Below, one piece after another: positions 1-5,324 of a stretch of DNA of 7,153 nt. Each line of letters opens with the position of its first letter. Positions within the stretch are counted from its first letter, which is position 1. Source of the stretch: Chloracidobacterium sp. UBA7659. GTDB taxonomy: Bacteria; Acidobacteriota; Blastocatellia; Pyrinomonadales; Pyrinomonadaceae. Made by a program: the position numbers and the translations under genes. Below the pieces are notes generated by a model. The model saw only the letters and a list, made by a program, of their open reading frames with translations. It had not been told where the DNA came from and did not search any database. Location: positions 3,212 through 10,364 of the forward strand of contig DLHV01000055.1 in assembly GCA_002483395.1 (NCBI GenBank), in the 5' to 3' direction.

Positions 1-814
1 TGTTCGCCGAAACCTTTTCGTTTACCAAACAGGCCCCGACAGGTACGCCGCTGCCGAGGCTTTTTGCTAACGAGATGATGTCGGGTTCGACAAAATCGGC
101 GAGGTCGCTTCCGGCAAAGAACCAGTTGCCGGTGCGGCCTATGCCGGTTTGGACCTCGTCGAAAATAAGCATTATTCCGTATTCGTCGCACAGGTCACGA
201 AGCTGGCGGAAAAATACCGGTTCGGCTTCGTTGACGCCGGCCATCGATTGTATAGGTTCGAGCATTATCGCGGCAATTTCATTGTCAGCGACCGCACGAA
301 CACTGTCGATATCTCCGAACTGAGCCGAAACGTGGCCGGGAACATTGGGCTTTCCGATCTCGCGGTATTTGCCCAGAAACGTTGCGCTGATCGAATCAGC
401 CGTACGCCCGTGAAAGCCGCCGGTAAACGTGACGATCTTCTCCCGGCCGGTCGCCATTCGGGCCATCCGCATGGCGTTCTCGTTGGCTTCCGTGCCCGAG
501 TTGCAGAAGAAGACCTTTGTCAGGCTCTCAGGCGCGATCGAAACTAGCTTTTCAGCCGCCTTCGCGCGGATCTCCGAATACACCAGATTCGAATAAAACA
601 GGACTCTATTGGCTTGTTCTTTTATCGCCTGAACAACATGCGGATGCGAGTGGCCTGTCGCGCAGACGGCGTGGCCTCCATACAGGTCGAGATATTTTTC
701 TCCGTTGCTGGTCCAGACCCACGAGCCTTCACCCCGTTCAACGGAGATGGGCATTTTTTTGTAGGTTGCGACCTGAAAGTCGTCTTCGATCTTTTTGATT
801 TCGCTAAAGTTCAT
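1..814 (-). CDS. argD: Acetylornithine aminotransferase, 3' end cut off by the window edge
   Basis: Class III PLP-dependent aminotransferase that would convert N-acetylglutamate semialdehyde plus glutamate to N-acetylornithine plus 2-oxoglutarate in the cytoplasm, the step after ArgC. I translated it from the ATG at 814; 271 residues are visible and the frame runs open off the left edge. The family is usually near 390-400 residues, so roughly the last third is missing from view. Visible landmarks are the phosphate-binding SGTEAN (106-111), FHGRT (134-138), the cofactor-nitrogen aspartate in IFDEVQTG (D219), and the Schiff-base lysine in SLAKSLGSG (K251). The start is supported by the normal family N-terminus (MPISVERGEG, then LYGGHAV, GHSHP). 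It lies 128 nt downstream of argC behind a palindromic repeat. An oddity is EPIQSMAGV (186-194) where many ArgD proteins have a GEGG segment. A related acyl-ornithine or other omega-aminotransferase cannot be excluded, but the argC context favours ArgD. Confidence 0.9.
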   Translation of the reverse strand, partial: MNFSEIKKIEDDFQVATYKKMPISVERGEGSWVWTSNGEKYLDLYGGHAVCATGHSHPHVVQAIKEQANRVLFYSNLVYSEIRAKAAEKLVSIAPESLTKVFFCNSGTEANENAMRMARMATGREKIVTFTGGFHGRTADSISATFLGKYREIGKPNVPGHVSAQFGDIDSVRAVADNEIAAIMLEPIQSMAGVNEAEPVFFRQLRDLCDEYGIMLIFDEVQTGIGRTGNWFFAGSDLADFVEPDIISLAKSLGSGVPVGACLVNEKVSAN

Positions 815-880
815 TCGTAAGAGTTGCACCTTAAGGCGTGAAGAAATGCAGTTAACAGCCCGCTGTGGCCAAAAAGAGAG

Positions 881-936
881 AACCGCCCCGTCCGCCGAAG
901 CGTCGTCCACCCCTCCTTCGTAAGGAGGGGAGCTTT
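881..936. repeat. REP-like palindromic intergenic repeat between argC and argD
   Basis: A perfect 9-bp inverted repeat, CCCCTCCTT at 910-918 and AAGGAGGGG at 922-930, closes on a 3-nt loop. It is flanked by a C-rich stretch (AACCGCCCCGTCC at 881-893) and followed by AGCTTTTT on the plus strand. From memory this combination is a widespread dispersed palindrome of bacterial intergenic regions, often mis-translated as a PPLLRKEG peptide; that peptide is readable here on the plus strand. On the transcribed minus strand no U-run follows the stem, so it is not a classic terminator for argC. It may still act as an mRNA-stabilising or processing hairpin. The boundaries are approximate. Confidence 0.6.
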
Positions 937-942
937 TTGTCG

Positions 943-2010
943 TTACGGATTGCCGCCCGGAAATACCAAGCCTGCTTTTTCGTCGAGGCCGAACATCAAA
1001 TTCATGTTCTGAACGGCTTGCCCCGCAGCTCCTTTTACCAGATTGTCGAGAGCGGAAAAAACGACGACTTGTTTGCCGTTCGAATGCGTCGCGATGTCAC
1101 AAAAATTTGTGTTTTTTGCCCAGTTAATGTCGGGTGAGCCTTCGACTATCCGGACGAAAAAGGAATCTTTATAGAAATCATCGTAAAGGTTTCGTAGGTC
1201 CTCGTTCGAAATATTCACCTTCGTTTCCATATAGCACGACGCAAAAATGCCACGTGAAACAGAAAGGCTGTGCGTCATGAAAACAAGATCGTTTTCGAAT
1301 TCCCCGACCGTCCGCAGGTGTTGCTCGATCTCCGGTAGATGCTGATGCTGGAATGGCTTATACGCATAAAACGAGTTCATTCGCTGCGGATGATGCGTGT
1401 TCGCCGCCGCCTTTGCACCGGAGCCGGACGATCCGGTTTTCGCATCGACGATGATCTTTCCCGTCAGCAAACTGCTCTTGACCATTGGAGCAAGAGCAAG
1501 CAGTGTCGCGGTCGCAAAACATCCGGGATTTGCGATGTATCGCGCCGACCGAATCGCCTCCCGGTTCGTTTCGGTCAGGCCGTAAACGAAATTCTTCTGA
1601 GCATCCCCGGCGTGGTCCAGCTTGTAAAATCGCTTGAAAACATCGGGATCGTCAATCCGAAAATCGCCCGACAGATCGATCCCCTTTACATTCTTCGGCA
1701 AACTCGGGATAAGGCTCAACGCCTGTCCGTGTGGCAAGGCGAAAAAAGCTAGGTCGATGTCGTTAAGTACCACAAGATCATCCGGAGCTTTATCAAATCG
1801 AAGATCCGTCAACTCATTTAGGTTTTTATGCACCTCACCGACAGATTTCCCGGCGTGTTCATTTGCCGTCACAAAAACGATCTCCGCGTTCGGATGAAAA
1901 AGCAGTATCCGCAGAAGCTCGCTCCCTCCGTAACCCGAACCGCCAAAAATGGCGACACGGAGACGGTCGGACGCGGAGACGCGGAGATTGTCATTTTTCG
2001 GCTCGATCAT
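943..2010 (-). CDS. argC: N-acetyl-gamma-glutamyl-phosphate reductase
   Basis: NADPH-dependent cytoplasmic enzyme of arginine synthesis that reduces N-acetylglutamyl 5-phosphate to N-acetylglutamate 5-semialdehyde. The 355 residues match the usual family length. The Rossmann nucleotide-binding loop is AIFGGSGYGG (20-29). The catalytic cysteine sits in ANPGCFA (C164), followed by GSSGSGAK (193-200), the histidine motif HQHLPEI (222-228, H224 the likely catalytic base) and the C-terminal signature KGAAGQAVQNMN (326-337). The start codon abuts the stop of the VOC gene with no spacing, and no other in-frame start lies before the Rossmann strand. There is no Shine-Dalgarno motif, so translational coupling is likely. 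About 18 residues precede the first beta strand, and part of that extension is encoded by an 8-nt tandem repeat. The assignment is firm. Confidence 0.96.
   Translation of the reverse strand: MIEPKNDNLRVSASDRLRVAIFGGSGYGGSELLRILLFHPNAEIVFVTANEHAGKSVGEVHKNLNELTDLRFDKAPDDLVVLNDIDLAFFALPHGQALSLIPSLPKNVKGIDLSGDFRIDDPDVFKRFYKLDHAGDAQKNFVYGLTETNREAIRSARYIANPGCFATATLLALAPMVKSSLLTGKIIVDAKTGSSGSGAKAAANTHHPQRMNSFYAYKPFQHQHLPEIEQHLRTVGEFENDLVFMTHSLSVSRGIFASCYMETKVNISNEDLRNLYDDFYKDSFFVRIVEGSPDINWAKNTNFCDIATHSNGKQVVVFSALDNLVKGAAGQAVQNMNLMFGLDEKAGLVFPGGNP
1954..1985. repeat. Four tandem 8-nt units inside the 5' end of argC
   Basis: On the plus strand the bases read as GACACGGA, GACGGTCG, GACGCGGA and GACGCGGA in direct succession; the last two units are identical and the second is degenerate. 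They encode residues 9-19 of ArgC (LRVSASDRLRV), which explains the echoed LRV. From memory, GACGCGGA-type tandem units are a frequent dispersed repeat in environmental bacterial genomes, normally between genes. Here the array appears to have been absorbed into the start of a coding region. Confidence 0.6.
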
Positions 2011-2406
2011 TTATTTTGCACTAAACTCAACCAAATCCCACAGATTGCCGTACAGATCTTCGAATACAGCCACTGTTCCGTATTCCTCAACCTTAGGCTC
2101 CCTCACAAAATTCACGCCTCGACCCTTTATTTTTTCATAATCGGCCCAGAAATCATCGGTCCTGAGAAACAAAAAAACGCGTCCACCCGTCTGGTTGCCG
2201 ATCCGGCTTCTTTGCTCGTCGCCGACGCCTTTTGCAAGCAGCAAACTGCACCCGCCGTCTCCTTTTGGTGCGACCAGAACCCACCGCTTCGTCTCGCTCT
2301 GCGGGGTGTCGTCGAGCAATGTGAAATCCAGTTTCTCCGTGTAAAACTTTATGGCCTCGTCATAGTCGTCAACGACCAGGGCAATATGTACGATACTTTG
2401 ATTCAT
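2011..2406 (-). CDS. VOC-fold (glyoxalase/bleomycin-resistance-like) protein
   Basis: A 131-residue vicinal-oxygen-chelate protein with two beta-alpha-beta-beta-beta modules. The first opens with VHIALVVDDYDEAIKFYTEKL (6-26), the second with RVFLFLRTDDF (76-86), and it closes with the typical FEDLYGNLWDLVEF (115-128). Of the usual four metal-ligand positions, the first histidine (H7) and last glutamate (E127) are present. The middle two appear to be replaced: S54 lies where a Glu is common, and no His starts the second module. It may therefore bind metal atypically or act as a binding protein. Length is normal for single-subunit VOC proteins. It begins 2 nt after the P-loop gene and ends flush with argC, so it belongs to the arginine transcript. 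Substrate and role are unknown; VOC proteins cover isomerases, lyases, dioxygenases and drug-binding proteins. Confidence 0.85.
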   Translation of the reverse strand: MNQSIVHIALVVDDYDEAIKFYTEKLDFTLLDDTPQSETKRWVLVAPKGDGGCSLLLAKGVGDEQRSRIGNQTGGRVFLFLRTDDFWADYEKIKGRGVNFVREPKVEEYGTVAVFEDLYGNLWDLVEFSAK

Positions 2407-2408
2407 TG

Positions 2409-3455
2409 TTATGCAAACGCAAGTTGGGATCGGTCGATCCTGTTTCTTACAAGATCGAAAAGCCGGGCACCGTTTCGGCGGGCGTTCCCGGCCTTCATTC
2501 TGAATCGATTCTGCACAAAATCCTCCCCCATCTGCGAATCCGTTACCGAACCTGCAATGACATCGATTCCGATACCTAGATCCTTCAAAACAGCGATGCC
2601 GCCGATAACGCCAACGTAATCGGACGCGCAGAAGACGAATGATGAGACGGCGGCTTTTATCTCCGCGTCTTTCAGGACGGAATCAACGGCATAACCGCCG
2701 ACGATACCGTCGCCAAGTTCGACGACGATCAGTTCGGGATCAAACGTATTCAGATGATTCAAAATGCCTTTCGCGACCGGCGAAAGATCGCCGTAATCGA
2801 CCGTCGAAGGCAGCCCGCAATCGAGAAAGCTTGCGGTCGCAATCGCACCGTGGTCCTGCATGTGCAGAGTGTCTCGGAGGCAGGCGATGCCGGACAGCTT
2901 GGCCCCGGCGACGCGGAGTCCGGCATTCGCCGCCTGGCGGATGATCTCGGTTGCGGCGACGGTTTTGCCCGAATTCATGCACGTTCCGGCGATCATCACG
3001 ATCGGCGCGGACGGCGAAAGGGAAGCCGCCGTTTCGAGAGCGTTGTCGGAAATATTCAGAACTGTTCCATCAGCGGCGCAGGCGATGCCGACAACCTCGA
3101 CCTCGATCGCGTCCGAAAGCGACGAATGATGCCCCGTGCAGACGCCTATGACGCCTCCCATATTGAGCAGGTGAAGGCGGTCGCCCGTCTTTATCGTATC
3201 GGGAACGTCGCCGACAAAACCTTTTAGGGCTCGGCGTTTTCCAAGCACGCCGAGCAGGATGTCATTACGATTTATTTTCGCAAGCCGGCCGGTTGGAAGT
3301 TCGAGATTGCCGTAGCTAACGCTCTCTGAAAGGGCGCGGACGGCGACGACATCACCGGCAACCGGCAAAAAATGGCTGTCCGTCGTCAATACGGTCTTTG
3401 CCAAATCCAGCGGCGATGTTGCCGAGCCCGTTTTGTCTATTTCAATCGTCTTCAT
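2409..3455 (-). CDS. P-loop NTPase of unknown function in the arginine operon (SIMIBI/BioD-MobB-like core)
   Basis: A 348-residue soluble protein that I cannot assign to a named enzyme. Residues 30-125 are glycine-, valine- and turn-rich and look like a small beta-barrel domain (GDRLHLLNMGGVIG at 91-104). A P-loop domain follows: Walker A GTCMNSGKT (157-165, K164), then AGAKLSG (183-189), D195, DHGA (201-204), DCGLPST (212-218), and an acidic strand end IVVELGDG (243-250) in a Walker-B-like position. This layout resembles dethiobiotin-synthetase, CobB and MobB type folds. I recall actinobacterial proteins with a very similar GTSMNAGKT and DxGxxST series, also without known function. Its ATG overlaps the argR stop by 1 nt (TAATG) and its stop is 2 nt before the VOC start, so it is co-expressed with arginine genes. 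An ATP-dependent ligase, kinase or cofactor-handling role is possible but is inference. A DUF1611-type label is an alternative. Confidence 0.9.
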   Translation of the reverse strand: MKTIEIDKTGSATSPLDLAKTVLTTDSHFLPVAGDVVAVRALSESVSYGNLELPTGRLAKINRNDILLGVLGKRRALKGFVGDVPDTIKTGDRLHLLNMGGVIGVCTGHHSSLSDAIEVEVVGIACAADGTVLNISDNALETAASLSPSAPIVMIAGTCMNSGKTVAATEIIRQAANAGLRVAGAKLSGIACLRDTLHMQDHGAIATASFLDCGLPSTVDYGDLSPVAKGILNHLNTFDPELIVVELGDGIVGGYAVDSVLKDAEIKAAVSSFVFCASDYVGVIGGIAVLKDLGIGIDVIAGSVTDSQMGEDFVQNRFRMKAGNARRNGARLFDLVRNRIDRSQLAFA

Positions 3456-3880
3456 TATTTAAAACGGTCAAAGATTTCCCAGATCTTTCGAATAACAGTT
3501 TTTTGCGCCTTCGCATCCTTGACCGCGATAAAGATCGTATCGTCGCCAGCGATCGTGCCAATTATCTCCGGAATCCGCGCAGCGTCGATCCTAACCGCCG
3601 CCGCTGATGCCAAACCCGAATCGCATTTAGCAACCACCAGGCTCTCACCGGCAGTTTCCAGGCTGGCAAGGCCGAAAGCCGCCGCTCCGCCTACTTTCTT
3701 GGGCACCGTATAGATGCCGGACGCTTTGATAACTCCGAGCTCATCCAGATCACGCGAGATACTCGCCTGAGTCACGTCGAAATTGCGCGAACGAAGCCGT
3801 TTTGCGAGCTCGCCCTGGCTGGCGATCCGCTCGGCCGATATCAAATTCAATAACGCGTCTTGTCGCTGTACTTTCTGCAT
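3455..3880 (-). CDS. argR: Arginine repressor
   Basis: A 141-residue ArgR/AhrC-type transcription factor that, as a hexamer with bound arginine, would repress arginine biosynthesis genes. The N-terminal winged helix carries the recognition segment TQASISRDLDELGVIK (37-52), including the family SRDL. The C-terminal oligomerisation and arginine-binding domain carries GTIAGDDTIFI (108-118), whose D113-D114 pair is the arginine-contacting signature. Length is close to the usual 150. It is the first gene of the arginine unit and overlaps the next gene by 1 nt. A perfect palindrome resembling an ARG box lies 13 nt upstream of the ATG, so autoregulation is probable. The stretch before the ATG (GATTTGTAAGT) has no Shine-Dalgarno sequence. 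Confidence 0.96.
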   Translation of the reverse strand: MQKVQRQDALLNLISAERIASQGELAKRLRSRNFDVTQASISRDLDELGVIKASGIYTVPKKVGGAAAFGLASLETAGESLVVAKCDSGLASAAAVRIDAARIPEIIGTIAGDDTIFIAVKDAKAQKTVIRKIWEIFDRFK

Positions 3881-3892
3881 ACTTACAAATCT

Positions 3893-3913
3893 TTATGCAT
3901 CATCGATGCATAA
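3893..3913. promoter_or_regulatory. Candidate ARG box (ArgR operator) upstream of argR
   Basis: A perfect inverted repeat: TTATGCAT (3893-3900), five bases, ATGCATAA (3906-3913). Known ARG boxes are about 18-bp palindromes with TGAAT/ATTCA-like half-sites around an AT-rich centre. Here the half-site is TGCAT/ATGCA with a 5-bp centre, a variant of that plan. It lies between argR and its candidate -10, and would cover the expected transcription start. That fits repression of the argR-argC unit when arginine is abundant. Confidence 0.65.
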
Positions 3914-3915
3914 GT

Positions 3916-3944
3916 AGTGTATAGATGTATAATGAAAGGTGCAA
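3916..3944 (-). promoter_or_regulatory. Candidate sigma-70-like promoter of the argR operon
   Basis: On the minus strand, TTGCAC (3944-3939) and TACACT (3921-3916) are separated by 17 bp. Matches to the consensus are 3 of 6 and 4 of 6. The surrounding bases also contain a near-tandem TATACAtcTATACA, so the exact -10 is uncertain. The start would fall around 3909, inside the palindrome. The spacing and the link to the operator are the main support. Confidence 0.4.
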
Positions 3945-3952
3945 GTTGTCTT

Positions 3953-3983
3953 CGCGTTTTGCTTCGCCTCGGGCAGAAACGCG
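3953..3983. repeat. Intergenic hairpin
   Basis: CGCGTTT (3953-3959) pairs with AAACGCG (3977-3983). TGC (3960-3962) then pairs with GCA (3973-3975) after a one-base bulge, leaving a 10-nt loop. It is downstream of the MCE gene stop and upstream of the argR promoter. No U-run follows on the minus strand, so a rho-independent terminator is not supported. It overlaps the left arm of the larger inverted repeat, so the two structures would compete. Confidence 0.5.
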
Positions 3984-4070
3984 AGTGTGAACGAGCGTGC
4001 ATGCATCGCCATAGTGCGAAAGTCTGTCGCCACGTGGGCGCCCGTATGCACGCTTCCTTACGGTCGCGTT
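3978..4070. repeat. Long imperfect inverted repeat in the mlaD-argR gap
   Basis: Two 25-nt arms, 3978-4002 and 4046-4070, are complementary at 19 of 25 positions. The outer 7 bp (AACGCGA) and the inner 9 bp (AGCGTGCAT with ATGCACGCT) are perfect. The 43-nt loop contains CCACGTGG and GGGCGCC, and GGGCGCC recurs just outside the right arm at 4080-4086. The arrangement and the phrase GCGAGTGTGAACGAGCGTGC look like a dispersed REP or MITE-like element. It could also serve as the 3' structure that protects or ends the upstream transport mRNA. Confidence 0.5.
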
Positions 4071-4106
4071 CCGCCCGTAGGGCGCCTTTCGGCCAGTGGT
4101 TGATGA

Positions 4107-5312
4107 CTAGAACAAACTGACTTTTATGCGGAGATATTTCTTCGGGTTTTGGCGAAAATCGTAAATGAGTTTGGTGCTTTCGCTGGAGAGTTGATTTACG
4201 TTAGCTGCCGTCTGGTTGATGCTGTTATAAAGCGTTTCGTCGGTGACGAGTTTTCCGATGGTACCTTTGCCGGCCTGAGCGTCGGCGAGAATTTGCTCAA
4301 TGCGGGTGGCCGTTGAATTAAATCTCGCGAGCGTATCTTTCGCGTCCTCGTAAAGTTTTTCGTCTTTGAGGAATTTGCCGGCCGTGCCGCGTCCGGCCGA
4401 CAGATCGGCCGAAATGAGCTTAAAATCGTCGGCGATGCTGCTGATCTTTGCGGCTGAGGTGCGAAGGTCGGTAATCGCAGCTTTCGTCTCGTTGTAGAGA
4501 GCGTCGTCGGTGATAAATTTTCCGGCTGTACCGCGTCCGGCTTTTATGTCGGCCGAGATGCTTTCGAGTTGGGCGACTGTACGGTTCAGGTTGTTGTAAA
4601 GCTCAGGGTCATTCAACAGTTTTCCGGCTGAGCCGTCACCGCTGTTTACCTTTTCAAGCGTCGTCTGAAGCTTTGCCATTGTCATCTTTGTTTCGGAAAC
4701 CGTTGCGTCCAGATTCCGGTAAAGTGACGGGTCATTAACAATGCTGCCAAGCGTTCCTTCGCCCTGGTTTGCTTTGTTCAAGATCTCGTTTGCGGGAATC
4801 GCAATTTTGTTGATCTGTCCGAGAAGCTCGTTTCCGGTTTGTGTCAATTGGTTTATCGAGATTGCAACGCGCGAATCGAGTATTGCGTTCTCCGAAACGG
4901 GCGATCCTTTCGAGGTTCCGGGTGAAATATTAATGCTCTTGTCGTTTCCCAAAAGCGATGTGGCGATCAACTGGGCATTCGAATCGGTCCGGATGCGTTC
5001 GGTGATCGGGCGGCCGCTGAGCTCGTTGTCAACGACCATTACGGCCTCGATCTTAAACTCTTCAGGGCTGTCGGGCGGGAGAAAATCGACCCTTTCCACC
5101 TTGCCGATCCTTACGCCTGCAAGCTGCACCTCGGAACCCTCTCGCAGTCCATCGGCCGCGGCAAATCGGGCTTTTAACCTGAGCTTCTTTTCGAACGGGT
5201 TAAAATCACCGGTCGAATTGAGGATGAGGAAAGCAAGCACAGCAAGCCCAAACAGAACAAAAATGCCGACTCGGACCGTGCTAAATGTTAATTTTTTCTT
5301 TGTTTCAACCAT
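4107..5312 (-). CDS. mlaD: MCE-domain lipid-transport protein, MlaD-like, with five C-terminal repeats
   Basis: Membrane-anchored substrate-binding subunit of an Mla-type ABC lipid transporter, 401 residues. An N-terminal membrane segment (about 13-31) is followed by one MCE domain (about 40-132, with DGLREGSEVQLAGVRIGKVE at 54-73). A long, probably helical periplasmic tail comes next. The tail holds five copies of a G-x-G-(T/S)-x-G...D...LY motif starting at residues 184, 225, 259, 307 and 348. The end, NPKKYLRIKVSLF, is a C-terminus I recall from related MCE proteins of Acidobacteriota and Bacteroidota. It is about twice the length of E. coli MlaD, owing to the tail. MCE proteins form hexameric rings whose helical tails can build a lipid channel. 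The start lies 12 nt after the ATPase stop, and the hydrophobic anchor supports it. The family is certain; the exact substrate is not known. Confidence 0.93.
   Translation of the reverse strand: MVETKKKLTFSTVRVGIFVLFGLAVLAFLILNSTGDFNPFEKKLRLKARFAAADGLREGSEVQLAGVRIGKVERVDFLPPDSPEEFKIEAVMVVDNELSGRPITERIRTDSNAQLIATSLLGNDKSINISPGTSKGSPVSENAILDSRVAISINQLTQTGNELLGQINKIAIPANEILNKANQGEGTLGSIVNDPSLYRNLDATVSETKMTMAKLQTTLEKVNSGDGSAGKLLNDPELYNNLNRTVAQLESISADIKAGRGTAGKFITDDALYNETKAAITDLRTSAAKISSIADDFKLISADLSAGRGTAGKFLKDEKLYEDAKDTLARFNSTATRIEQILADAQAGKGTIGKLVTDETLYNSINQTAANVNQLSSESTKLIYDFRQNPKKYLRIKVSLF
4227..4763 (-). repeat. Region coding for five G-x-G-x-x-G...LY protein repeats
   Basis: Within the MCE gene, the 15-residue motifs are GEGTLGSIVNDPSLY (184-198), GDGSAGKLLNDPELY (225-239), GRGTAGKFITDDALY (259-273), GRGTAGKFLKDEKLY (307-321) and GKGTIGKLVTDETLY (348-362). 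Start-to-start spacings are 41, 34, 48 and 41 residues, which differ by exactly seven. The third and fourth share an identical AGRGTAGKF. The linkers are rich in Ala, Thr, Ser, Ile and Leu and look helical. Confidence 0.85.
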
Positions 5313-5324
5313 TTCAACGTATTA

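Noticed and set aside
149..547. 132-codon plus-strand open frame
   Set aside because: It is antisense to argD, whose minus-strand translation has all the class III aminotransferase motifs.
910..938. Terminator on the plus strand (stem followed by a T-run)
   Set aside because: No plus-strand gene ends here. In the transcribed direction no U-run follows, so I call it a repeat instead.
865..1137. 90-codon plus-strand frame reading through the argC-argD palindrome
   Set aside because: The PPLLRKEG peptide comes from the palindromic repeat, and the rest is antisense to argC.
1828..2619. 263-codon plus-strand open frame
   Set aside because: It runs antisense across the argC start, the VOC gene and the P-loop gene, all of which have strong family motifs. 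Its translation shows no domain-like pattern.
3917..4120. 67-codon plus-strand frame in the mlaD-argR gap
   Set aside because: It is Arg- and Cys-rich, lies on the inverted repeat, and resembles no family. It is best explained as chance coding in a repeat.
4227..4763. CRISPR-like regularly spaced repeats
   Set aside because: The repetition is at protein level, in one continuous reading frame, with diverged DNA and unequal spacing.
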